Source: an uncultured Maribacter sp. (lineage in GTDB: Bacteria > Bacteroidota > Bacteroidia > Flavobacteriales > Flavobacteriaceae). Taken from it: a DNA stretch of 64,000 nucleotides. The position numbers were made by a program, and so were the translations under genes. Shown here one piece after another: positions 23,550 through 31,248 of the stretch. The notes beneath the pieces were generated by a model that saw only the letters and a list, made by a program, of their open reading frames with translations, was not told the origin of the DNA and made no database searches. Location of the stretch: contig NZ_CANMDU010000003.1 of NCBI RefSeq assembly GCF_947496775.1, forward strand, positions 186,001 to 250,000, in the 5' to 3' direction. Numbering within the stretch: the first letter of the stretch is position 1; each line of letters begins with the position of its first letter.

Positions 23550-24662
23550 ATGACTTTGAAAAAATACATTTTACTATTAACATTTCTTTTTATGATAACT
23601 GAAACCTCTTCCCAAAAAATACCTGATACTGGTATTAGTGGCTTATATGAAGTAATGATAGGCGTAGACAATGCGGATTATGCTATAAAATATTTTAAAG
23701 ATTTTGGCTTTAATGTAACAGATAGTGCCACCATACAAGCTAAAGAAGCTATTAACTTATATGGTGTAGATTCCGAATTAACCTCCTATAGATTACAAAA
23801 TGGATCTATAGACAGTCATGGACTCTTACGGATATTAGAATGGAAAAAACCTCTTGGAGAAGGAATTGGTTATGCTCCCGTAGAAACTATTGGAACTAGA
23901 ATAGCAGTAATGCGAACTACTGATATCTTTAGACTCTACGATATTTACCAAACCGCTAGAGAATCTGGCAAAAAGCCTTGGCTACCAACAGAACCTATTG
24001 CAGATGATTTGTTTGGATTAAATACTGGCGAAAGAGATTTTTTCAATAGACCAATTATTGTTAGAGAAAATGCAGTCTACGGCGAGTTTTTTAATCACAT
24101 ATTCTTTCAACGTTATGGTTATAAAATTCCTGGGTACGGTACTATCGAAAACAATACTCCATTAAAAACGAGTGAATTTACGCACCATGATTTTGTTATA
24201 AATGCCTCTTCCATGGAGCAAATGGCCTACTTATCTACTGCGTTGGGGTTACAGGCTGAAGAAGAACCCACTGTAGATGGCGATTGGCTAAAAGGCCCTA
24301 AACGTGTTTTTCAAATGGAACCTGGCTATAGTCATTGGTACCAAGGATTTGTGTCTCCTAATAATATTTGTGGTAAAATGAAATTTTTTATTCCAAGAGG
24401 AGATAAAACCAATAAATCTGATAAACAAAAAGTAGGCGAAAAAGGAATTACACTTCATTCTTTTTATACCCCAAAACTAAAAATGGTACATAAATTAGTA
24501 ACAGAACACAAATTAAACCCAACTGTAATTCAGAATAATGAATTTAATGAAAAGGCTTTTGTTTTTACTGATACTGCGGGGGTTAGTTGGCAAATTATTG
24601 AAAAAACAGAGCCAACAAAAAATAAACCAATTCAAGAATTGGAATTTAAACTTACCAATTAA
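23550..24662 (+). CDS. Two-domain VOC protein with signal peptide, paralogue of the 2303-3331 protein
   Basis: A 370-residue protein with an N-terminal signal peptide (hydrophobic 6-16, cut near ETSSQ at 18-22) and two VOC modules, about 30-150 and 208-352. FTHHD at 210-214 matches FTHHG in the cytoplasmic paralogue, and the order GIGYAP, FFNRPIIVRE, FFQRYGY is shared. The pair therefore looks like one enzyme type placed in two compartments. Possible activities are dioxygenase, lyase or isomerase. Read with the MDR reductase gene 11 bp upstream; the next gene has its own operator 61 bp downstream. Confidence 0.75.
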   Translation: MTLKKYILLLTFLFMITETSSQKIPDTGISGLYEVMIGVDNADYAIKYFKDFGFNVTDSATIQAKEAINLYGVDSELTSYRLQNGSIDSHGLLRILEWKKPLGEGIGYAPVETIGTRIAVMRTTDIFRLYDIYQTARESGKKPWLPTEPIADDLFGLNTGERDFFNRPIIVRENAVYGEFFNHIFFQRYGYKIPGYGTIENNTPLKTSEFTHHDFVINASSMEQMAYLSTALGLQAEEEPTVDGDWLKGPKRVFQMEPGYSHWYQGFVSPNNICGKMKFFIPRGDKTNKSDKQKVGEKGITLHSFYTPKLKMVHKLVTEHKLNPTVIQNNEFNEKAFVFTDTAGVSWQIIEKTEPTKNKPIQELEFKLTN

Positions 24663-24719
24663 AAAAAATAACCACCTAAATTTACTGGATACGTTTATTT
24701 TGAACTGATTTTATAGCTT

Positions 24720-24747
24720 AAATAGTTAATAATGTTAACTATTTTTA
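24720..24747 (+). promoter_or_regulatory. Single perfect operator and -7-like element before the nitrilase-family gene
   Basis: The core is AGTTAA-TAATG-TTAACT (24724-24740) and the arms extend to 10 perfect base pairs (24720-24729 with 24735-24744). TATTTTTA at 24740-24747 is a -7 candidate one base off consensus. Unlike five of the other sites, no second copy lies 16 bp away. Confidence 0.7.
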
Positions 24748-24779
24748 GTAACTTTAATAAAATCCTAATTTCAAATAAA

Positions 24780-25793
24780 TTGATTAAAAGATACAAAGCA
24801 CTAGCCCTACAAATAGAATGCGCTGCAATAAACTCTTGTACAGACAAGAAGTCTGCACATGCATTAATGCAAAAAACCTTAACCAGCGTTTTAGCGCAAA
24901 CAAGTGGTTCTAAAAAATTTATTGGACCAGACTTAAAATTGGTTGTCTTACCAGAATATTTTTTAACTAGTTTTCCTTTTGGGGAATCTATAGAAGAATG
25001 GCATACTAAAGCATGTATAACAACAGACGATACTCTCTTTACTCAAATGAAAGAGTTCTGCATAAAAGAATCCATTTTCTTATCTGGTAATTTTTATGAG
25101 CTAGATGAAAACTTTCCAGACTTATATTTTCAAAGTAGTTTTATCATTGATGATGAAGGCGAACTTATTTTAAAATATAGACGATTAAACTCCATGTTTG
25201 CTCCAACACCTCATGATGTCTTGGATGATTATTTAAAAATCTATGGTGAAGATTCTTTATTTCCTGTAGCAGACACCAAACTTGGAAAACTGGCTTGTAT
25301 CGCATCCGAAGAAATATTATATCCAGAAATTGCTCGCTGTTTAATGATGCGGGGAGCAGAGGTATTTTTACATTCTTCTTCAGAAGCTGGAAGCCCAAAT
25401 TTAACACATAAAGATATTGCAAAAAGGGCAAGGTCCATAGAAAATATGTGTTATACAATTTCTGCCAATTCTGCTGGAATATCCGGGATAGATTTTCCGT
25501 TTGCTAGTACTGACGGACTATCTAAAATTGTACATTTTGAAGGAAATGTACTTTCCGAAGCAGGTACCGGAGACAGTATGGTAGCTAATAGCTATATTGA
25601 TATTAACGCATTAAGAGATTATCGTTCTAAAATTTCCATGCAAAACTACATTGCAAGGCAACGCTTTGAATTGTACGCACCTTCCTACACATCTTATAGC
25701 CATTACCCTCCAAACTCATTCAAAGGAAAAATACCTACTAAAGAATTGTTTATACAAACCCAACTAAAAATAGTTAACAAACTATATAATTAG
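24780..25793 (+). CDS. Nitrilase-superfamily carbon-nitrogen hydrolase (amidohydrolase)
   Basis: A carbon-nitrogen hydrolase, 337 residues from the proposed TTG start. The Glu-Lys-Cys triad is complete: Glu59 in LPEYF, Lys132 in LKYRRLN and Cys173 in LACIASEE (numbered from the TTG). An ATG at 24732 is in frame but lies inside the operator and upstream of where transcription should start if the -7 element at 24740-24747 is used; the 16 extra residues also precede the beta-strand (YKALALQI) with which nitrilase folds begin. So TTG at 24780 is preferred, with moderate certainty. It hydrolyses an amide, nitrile or carbamoyl group, and adds a third C-N hydrolase type to the cluster. marR follows after 49 bp. 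Confidence 0.8.
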   Translation: MIKRYKALALQIECAAINSCTDKKSAHALMQKTLTSVLAQTSGSKKFIGPDLKLVVLPEYFLTSFPFGESIEEWHTKACITTDDTLFTQMKEFCIKESIFLSGNFYELDENFPDLYFQSSFIIDDEGELILKYRRLNSMFAPTPHDVLDDYLKIYGEDSLFPVADTKLGKLACIASEEILYPEIARCLMMRGAEVFLHSSSEAGSPNLTHKDIAKRARSIENMCYTISANSAGISGIDFPFASTDGLSKIVHFEGNVLSEAGTGDSMVANSYIDINALRDYRSKISMQNYIARQRFELYAPSYTSYSHYPPNSFKGKIPTKELFIQTQLKIVNKLYN

Positions 25794-25805
25794 ATCTTTA
25801 AATTA

Positions 25806-25813
25806 TATATTTG
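25806..25813 (+). promoter_or_regulatory. -7 promoter element before marR
   Basis: TATATTTG is an exact match to TAnnTTTG, 30 bp before the marR ATG. No clear TTG -33 element is seen at the right distance, so this may only supplement read-through from the nitrilase gene. A lone AGTTAA half-site is at 25772-25777. Confidence 0.45.
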
Positions 25814-25842
25814 CCAACTTATTTTTCTAATAGAAAAAACAC

Positions 25843-26346
25843 ATGATTAATAAAAGCATTGAAGAATCGATAGTATTAAGCATCTTTGATTTAGCAAATC
25901 AGCTTAAAAAAATAGGAGATGACGTATATTTAAAAGTTGGTTTAACGACACAACAATGGTTAATTTTATTACATCTCTCTGGCAATCCCAACTTACCTTT
26001 TTTCAAAAGAGAAAAACACGTAAAAGATCTAATGGCTAGTGAGTTGGCAGAATCTTTAAATGTTTCAAGAGCCAATATAACCAATCTTATAAATGTCTTA
26101 TTAGAAAAAAAGCTCATAAAACAATTTGAAGATGGTCAGGATAGAAGAAAAAAACGTTTAAGGCTTACGAAAAAAGGAATAGCTTTAATAGATAAAACGC
26201 AACCATCTCGTCTTGGGGTTATTCATTTTTTAACAGAAGGATTTTCTACAGAACAAAAACAAACTTTCCTTACGTTTTTAGAAGAATGCATGAGTAAGTT
26301 AATTAATGAAGATGATAAAATAAAATCGTTCCATAAGTTAATTTAA
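25843..26346 (+). CDS. MarR-family transcriptional regulator
   Basis: A 167-residue winged-helix regulator. The first helix (SIFDLANQLKKIGDDVYLKVGLTTQQWLILLHL) and the DNA-binding part (ASELAESLNVSRANITNLINVLLEKKLIKQF) are typical; the wing is EDGQDRRKKRLRLTKKG with the D-x-R motif. MarR proteins bind as dimers to short palindromes and release on binding a phenolic or other small ligand. It is the only DNA-binding regulator seen in the catabolic region and sits within reach of one of the seven AGTTAA-N5-TTAACT operators, so it is the natural candidate for reading them. The 33-bp double sites would hold two dimers. The pairing of protein and site is inference. Confidence 0.9.
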   Translation: MINKSIEESIVLSIFDLANQLKKIGDDVYLKVGLTTQQWLILLHLSGNPNLPFFKREKHVKDLMASELAESLNVSRANITNLINVLLEKKLIKQFEDGQDRRKKRLRLTKKGIALIDKTQPSRLGVIHFLTEGFSTEQKQTFLTFLEECMSKLINEDDKIKSFHKLI

Positions 26347-26360
26347 ACAATCTTTTTTAC

Positions 26361-26410
26361 AAAAGCATGGAAACATTACCCCATTATAAGGGTATGTTTC
26401 CGTGCTTTTT
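26361..26410. terminator. Bidirectional terminator between marR and the carboxylase operon
   Basis: A roughly 20-bp stem (26361-26381 with 26390-26409, one bulged A and one G-T pair), an 8-nt loop, and A/T runs on both sides. The stop codon of the carboxylase gene (26384-26386) lies in the loop, so the hairpin is partly coding. Confidence 0.8.
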
Positions 26411-27934
26411 CTTAGGAAGTTTTATATTCTTATTCTCGAACATAGAGAACGCTTTTATCAGCTTTTTTCTAGTATCTTTCGGAACTATTACTTCGTCTAT
26501 AAAGCCTCTTTCTGCTGCACTGTAGGGGTTTGCAAATTTGTCAGCGTATTCTTTTTCCTTTTCTATTAACTTAGCTTCAGAGTCCTTCGCAGAAGCTATT
26601 TCTTTTCTAAAAATAATTTCACTAGCACCTTTAGCCCCCATTACTGCAATTTCTGCGCCTGGCCAAGCGTAATTCATATCTGCACCAATATGCTTAGAAT
26701 TCATAACATCGTAAGCACCACCATAAGCTTTTCTTGTAATAACCGTAATCTTTGGTACCGTAGCCTCACTTAAAGCAAACAATAGCTTTGCTCCATTAGT
26801 AATAATTCCATTCCATTCTTGATCAGTCCCTGGAAGAAATCCCGGTACATCTACTAATACTAATAACGGAATATTAAAGCAATCGCAAAAACGTGTAAAC
26901 CTAGCCGCTTTCTTAGAAGCTTCTACATCTAAAACCCCTGCTAAACTTATGGGTTGATTAGCAACTATACCTATACTTCTACCGGCTAATCTTGCAAAAC
27001 CAACTACAATATTTTCTGCGTAATCTTTATGAATTTCAAAAAAGGATTCCTGATCTATAACCCCATTTATTACATGACGCATATCATAAGGTTGGTTTGG
27101 GTTTTCTGGAACAATATCTTCTAATTCTTCCCTTATTTCTTCTCCTAATTCATATGGTATTTGTTCAGGAGTATCCTCACAATTTTGCGGCATATAACTC
27201 ACCAATTCCTTTATTTGGTTAATACAAGCTATATCATTCGCAGCAGTTACATGCGTTACTCCGGACTTTGTTGCATGTGTATTTGCACCTCCCAATTCCT
27301 CCGAAGTTACTTCTTCATTAGTTACGGTTTTTACAACATTAGGCCCAGTTACGAACATATAACTAGAGTTCTCTACCATTAAAGTAAAATCGGTCATTGC
27401 AGGAGAGTATACCGCTCCTCCGGCGCATGGCCCCATTATAGCCGAAATTTGCGGGATTACTCCAGAAGCCATAACATTTTTATGAAAAATATCTGCATAG
27501 CCTCCCAAAGATCGTACTCCTTCTTGTATCCGAGCTCCACCACTATCATTAAGACCTATTAATGGCACCCCAACACGCATTGCCAAATCCATTACTTTGC
27601 ATATTTTTTCTGCGTGAGTTTCGGATAAAGCGCCTCCAAAAACCGTGAAATCTTGGGCAAAAACATACACTTTACGTTCATTAATAGTTCCATACCCTGT
27701 TACAACACCATCGCCATAGAAAATTTGTTTATCCATTCCAAAATCTTTAGTTCTATGAGTTACTAAAGCCCCTAACTCTTCAAAAGAGCCTTCATCTAAT
27801 AAAAAATGAATGCGTTCCCTCGCTGTTAATTTTCCTTTAGCGTGTTGCTTTTTAATACGTTCTTTACCGCCTCCTAATTTAGCAGCTTCTAGTTTATCTG
27901 TAAGGATTTTTTGTTTGTCTTTCATTATATACAT
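26384..27934 (-). CDS. Acyl-CoA carboxylase, carboxyltransferase subunit (propionyl-CoA carboxylase beta type)
   Basis: A 516-residue carboxyltransferase that moves CO2 from biotin to an acyl-Co[34 protein letters not shown] (N-terminal oxyanion loop) and [16 protein letters not shown] (C-terminal loop) are all present, and the length matches PccB. A second ATG three codons inside (27925) is equally possible. Last gene of a three-gene operon with the biotin carboxylase 21 bp upstream and a separate biotin carrier. The perfect operator at 30002-30018 puts it in the catabolic regulon, so propionyl-CoA released by the pathway is a likely substrate, although housekeeping use is also possible. Whether acetyl-, propionyl- or methylcrotonyl-CoA is used cannot be decided here. 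Confidence 0.9.
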   Translation of the reverse strand: MYIMKDKQKILTDKLEAAKLGGGKERIKKQHAKGKLTARERIHFLLDEGSFEELGALVTHRTKDFGMDKQIFYGDGVVTGYGTINERKVYVFAQDFTVFGGALSETHAEKICKVMDLAMRVGVPLIGLNDSGGARIQEGVRSLGGYADIFHKNVMASGVIPQISAIMGPCAGGAVYSPAMTDFTLMVENSSYMFVTGPNVVKTVTNEEVTSEELGGANTHATKSGVTHVTAANDIACINQIKELVSYMPQNCEDTPEQIPYELGEEIREELEDIVPENPNQPYDMRHVINGVIDQESFFEIHKDYAENIVVGFARLAGRSIGIVANQPISLAGVLDVEASKKAARFTRFCDCFNIPLLVLVDVPGFLPGTDQEWNGIITNGAKLLFALSEATVPKITVITRKAYGGAYDVMNSKHIGADMNYAWPGAEIAVMGAKGASEIIFRKEIASAKDSEAKLIEKEKEYADKFANPYSAAERGFIDEVIVPKDTRKKLIKAFSMFENKNIKLPKKKHGNIPL

Positions 27935-27955
27935 TTTGATAAAGGCAATATTAAA

Positions 27956-29437
27956 CTAGTTTCTATTTTTTTTCCAATTAGAAGATGCGTTCCTAGGAAC
28001 TTTTACTCCTTTGAGGTTATCTAAATATAATTTTAAACCAACCTCAGCTGCTATTTCTTTTTCCATAGCAAACTCTTTTATTAAGTGTTCTGGGTTATAA
28101 TAATCCTTTACAAAATGCGTGTCGAAATTTCCAGTTTGAAAAGCTTCATGCTCACAAACAAATTTGCCAAAGGGTAAAGTGGTAGAAACTCCTTCTATTT
28201 TATAATTGTCAATAGCTTTAATCATTAACTGTATAGCTTCTGTTCTATTTTTACCATAGGTAATTAACTTCGAAAGCATTGGATCATAATAAATTGGAAT
28301 AGGCATTCCTTGCTCAAAACCATCATCTACTCTTACACCAGAGCCTTCTGGCTTTATATAGGTAGACAACGTTCCAATACTAGGTAAAAAATTATCTAAC
28401 GGATCTTCTGCATAAACTCTAACTTCTAACGCATGTCCTTTTATTGATAATTGATCTTGCGTAAATTCTAACAATTCTCCTCTTGCTATTTTTATTTGTT
28501 GTTCTACTAAATCTAAATCAGTAATAAGCTCCGTTACAGGGTGTTCTACTTGTAAGCGCGTATTCATCTCTAAGAAATAAAAATTCTTATCTGCGTCTAA
28601 CAAAAACTCTACTGTTCCTGCACCTACATAATCGCATGCTTTAGCTACTTTTATTGCTGCTTCTCCCATTGCTTTTCTTATCTCTGGAGTTAAAACAGAT
28701 GAAGGTGCCTCTTCTACAACTTTTTGATGTCTTCTCTGTACACTACATTCTCTTTCGAACAAATGCACAACATTACCAAAAGTGTCTGCTAATACTTGTA
28801 TTTCTATATGCCTTGGTGATGTAACATACTTTTCTATAAATACCGAACCATCTCCAAAGGCAGCAACAGCTTCACTTATTGCTCTTTCCATTTGTTCCGG
28901 AAGGTCTTGGATAGATTCTACAACACGCATACCTTTTCCACCACCACCAGCGGATGCTTTTATTAATATCGGAAAGCCTATTTTTTTAGCTATTTTTTTA
29001 GCCAATTCAATATCTGTAATAGCTTCTTCTATTCCTGGAACCATAGGTATACTATAGTCTTTAACAGCTTCTTTAGCTGCTAATTTATTTCCCATAACTT
29101 CAATGGCATGCGGCTTTGGTCCTATAAAAGTTATCCCATTATCCGTGACCATTTTAGCAAATTCTGCATTTTCACTCAAAAAACCATAACCCGGGTGAAT
29201 CCCTTGTGCTCCGGTTTCTTTTGCGGCCTCAATAATCTTATCCATTACCAGATAAGATTCTGAAGAAGGTGCCTTCCCTAAAAGAACGGCTTCATCTGCA
29301 AATTTTACATGAGGGGCATTACGATCCACATCTGAATATACTGCCACTGTTTTTATTCCCATTTTCTGGGCTGTTTTCATTATTCGTAGAGCTATCTCTC
29401 CTCTATTGGCTATTAGTATCTTTTTCATGCTTTTCAT
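27956..29437 (-). CDS. Biotin carboxylase subunit of acyl-CoA carboxylase
   Basis: A 493-residue ATP-grasp enzyme that carboxylates biotin. KKILIANRGEIALRI is the N-terminal signature, KASAGGGGKGMRVV the glycine-rich ATP loop, SVQRRHQKVVEEAPS the second signature and FLEMNTRLQVEHPVTE the metal-binding segment with the catalytic region. The end is short and lacks a fused biotin domain, in agreement with the separate carrier gene. Two in-frame starts, 29437 and 29428 (MKKIL), are possible. The stop of the carrier gene abuts the start at 29438. Confidence 0.92.
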   Translation of the reverse strand: MKSMKKILIANRGEIALRIMKTAQKMGIKTVAVYSDVDRNAPHVKFADEAVLLGKAPSSESYLVMDKIIEAAKETGAQGIHPGYGFLSENAEFAKMVTDNGITFIGPKPHAIEVMGNKLAAKEAVKDYSIPMVPGIEEAITDIELAKKIAKKIGFPILIKASAGGGGKGMRVVESIQDLPEQMERAISEAVAAFGDGSVFIEKYVTSPRHIEIQVLADTFGNVVHLFERECSVQRRHQKVVEEAPSSVLTPEIRKAMGEAAIKVAKACDYVGAGTVEFLLDADKNFYFLEMNTRLQVEHPVTELITDLDLVEQQIKIARGELLEFTQDQLSIKGHALEVRVYAEDPLDNFLPSIGTLSTYIKPEGSGVRVDDGFEQGMPIPIYYDPMLSKLITYGKNRTEAIQLMIKAIDNYKIEGVSTTLPFGKFVCEHEAFQTGNFDTHFVKDYYNPEHLIKEFAMEKEIAAEVGLKLYLDNLKGVKVPRNASSNWKKNRN

Positions 29438-29917
29438 TTATTCCATCTCGATTATTATCTGTCCTTTTTCAACAGCGTCTTCCTTTTTTGCAGTAATAGA
29501 TTTTACAATACCTTCTCCTTGAGAAAGAATTATATTTTCCATTTTCATAGCAGATAAAACCAATAAAGGTGTTCCTTCTTCTATTTCCTGACCAACAGTA
29601 ACCATAATATCTACAATAAGTCCTGGCATTGGAGCCTTTATATTATTTAGTTTCTGAGTAGTGTTAGAAAGTAGACCCATTTGTTTTACCATTTGATCGT
29701 ACTCGTCTTCTATTTTTACGTCATAATTATTCCCATTAATAGAAATAGTTAACTCTTTTGCTGCATAGTTAGCCTTAACTAGCTCTACATTGTAAGCTTT
29801 ATTATCTTTAAGCAAATGAAATTTTTCCTTGTCTATAGTATTTATATCCAGGGAGTCTACCAATTCATTATCTCGCCTAAACTCCTGTTTATCAACAGTA
29901 ATTAAATAGTCCGCCAT
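29438..29917 (-). CDS. Biotin carboxyl carrier protein
   Basis: A 159-residue carrier. The last 75 residues form the biotinyl domain, with the biotinylated Lys125 in LSAMKMENII and the APMPGLIVDI strand about 30 residues before it. The first 85 residues are the extra domain seen in carriers of acyl-CoA carboxylases of Bacteroidota. It is the first gene of the carboxylase operon and is directly joined to the biotin carboxylase gene. Its promoter carries the perfect 13-bp-arm operator at 29996-30024. Confidence 0.9.
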   Translation of the reverse strand: MADYLITVDKQEFRRDNELVDSLDINTIDKEKFHLLKDNKAYNVELVKANYAAKELTISINGNNYDVKIEDEYDQMVKQMGLLSNTTQKLNNIKAPMPGLIVDIMVTVGQEIEEGTPLLVLSAMKMENIILSQGEGIVKSITAKKEDAVEKGQIIIEME

Positions 29918-29985
29918 ATTATTAAAATATTTATTTTCGAGTTAAAAAAATATAACACTCAGATTTAAAAGATGTTCCTTTTGTT

Positions 29986-30024
29986 CAAAAATACAAAAAT
30001 TAGTTAACATTGTTAACTAATTTT
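29986..30024 (-). promoter_or_regulatory. Promoter and perfect long-arm operator of the carboxylase operon
   Basis: The operator core is AGTTAA-CATTG-TTAACT (30002-30018). Its arms extend to 13 perfect base pairs (29996-30008 with 30012-30024) around a 3-nt centre, the longest of the seven sites. On the minus strand TATTTTTG (29993-29986) is an exact TAnnTTTG, 8 bp after the core. It lies in the 163-bp gap before the amidase gene. Confidence 0.8.
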
Positions 30025-30080
30025 GAATGAACTATGGATTTATTAAAAATATAACAATAACAAACCCTTTATTTATATTA

Positions 30081-31133
30081 TTATTTTTTGGTGTAATCTA
30101 GAATAGCACCTTCACTAATCCATTTGGCAAGGGCTTGCCTATTATCTGGTTCTAAAATTCGTTTTTGATCCTTTTTATTTTTAATATTCCCTATCTCTAT
30201 ATAGGTCATAGCAGGATGTGTTTTACGAACCAAATACAATTCTGTTCTGTCCGAAAAAGTTCCGGAATATGCTCTATTTGGTTGGTATTTTTTATATTTT
30301 TTTTGAAAGGTTGCATGAATATTTTCTGCTATTTTTTTTCCATTCTTGCTTTTTTCGTGATGATAAAAGAAAACATCTATATTCTGACCTTTACTTCTAC
30401 TATCAATATGCGTTACTATTAAGCGTTGGTACTTACCTCTATGCTTCTTATATAATTTATTAATAATATCTACACGCTGCTTTAATCTAGCAACTTGATT
30501 TAATGGAATTGCTTCGTCGGGGTAAGCTACTTCATCATGATCAATCTTTAAATAGCGTTCGTCTCGAATTCCGTCATTCATATCTCTTATTATAATATAA
30601 ACCAGTGCTCCATGAGAAATTAGCTCTCTAGCTAACCTTAAAGTTATATCATAAGCATATTCATCCTCTGCAATAGATTTCCCAATATAAGTACCCATTG
30701 CTCCTGGATCTGGTCCGCCATGACCTGAAACTAAATAGTAGACTGCATTTTTAAGCTTGGTACTCTTAGTAGGTATTCTATTGTATTTTTTTCCAAAAAT
30801 ATCGTACCCTTTCCCATCATTTAATACTGTATTTTCGATTACATTTTTTTCTGTAGTCACTTCCTCTAAAGTATCTTTCTTTAAAGCCGGAATCTTATAC
30901 GTTCTGCCCTCGTATAAATGAATACTATCGCGCATATTATCTATGTTTAAGGAAACAAAGGCATCAAAAGTTTCGTAAGGGTTCCTTCCTTTTTTACGCA
31001 ACAAAGCATAAACCCCCTCTCCTTTTTCGGCAACTGCAACATCTAAACTGTCTTGTGCTATAGTAATAAAAGAAAAGCTTAGTACTATTATGGTAAGGAT
31101 ATTCCTTGTAAAAAATGGTTTAAATCTGGACAT
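30081..31133 (-). CDS. N-acetylmuramoyl-L-alanine amidase (Amidase_3) with LysM-like region
   Basis: A 350-residue exported enzyme that cuts the bond between muramic acid and the stem peptide. A signal peptide covers about residues 1-26. Residues 30-95 resemble a LysM-type wall-binding module (GEGVYALLRKKGRNPYETFDAFVSLN, then LYEGRTYKIP). The catalytic domain (about 130-345) has the zinc motifs YLVSGHGGPDPGA with its His, EDEYAYDITLRLAREL with the Glu, and LIVTHIDSRS with a further His, and ends with YIEIGNIKNKKD. Role: septal cleavage or wall turnover. It follows the barrel gene after 115 bp on the same strand. Confidence 0.88.
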   Translation of the reverse strand: MSRFKPFFTRNILTIIVLSFSFITIAQDSLDVAVAEKGEGVYALLRKKGRNPYETFDAFVSLNIDNMRDSIHLYEGRTYKIPALKKDTLEEVTTEKNVIENTVLNDGKGYDIFGKKYNRIPTKSTKLKNAVYYLVSGHGGPDPGAMGTYIGKSIAEDEYAYDITLRLARELISHGALVYIIIRDMNDGIRDERYLKIDHDEVAYPDEAIPLNQVARLKQRVDIINKLYKKHRGKYQRLIVTHIDSRSKGQNIDVFFYHHEKSKNGKKIAENIHATFQKKYKKYQPNRAYSGTFSDRTELYLVRKTHPAMTYIEIGNIKNKKDQKRILEPDNRQALAKWISEGAILDYTKK

Positions 31134-31248
31134 ATAAATTAGAATTCAAAAATGATGCCTAATAGTAATAAATAGACAATTCAAATTTATACAACTCTAA
31201 GGTATTCTAGAAAAGGATTTAAAAAAGAAACTAACTATGTTTTAAACA

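Noticed and set aside
25772-25777. AGTTAA before marR as operator
   Set aside because: Half-site only, inside the nitrilase coding sequence; no matching second half.
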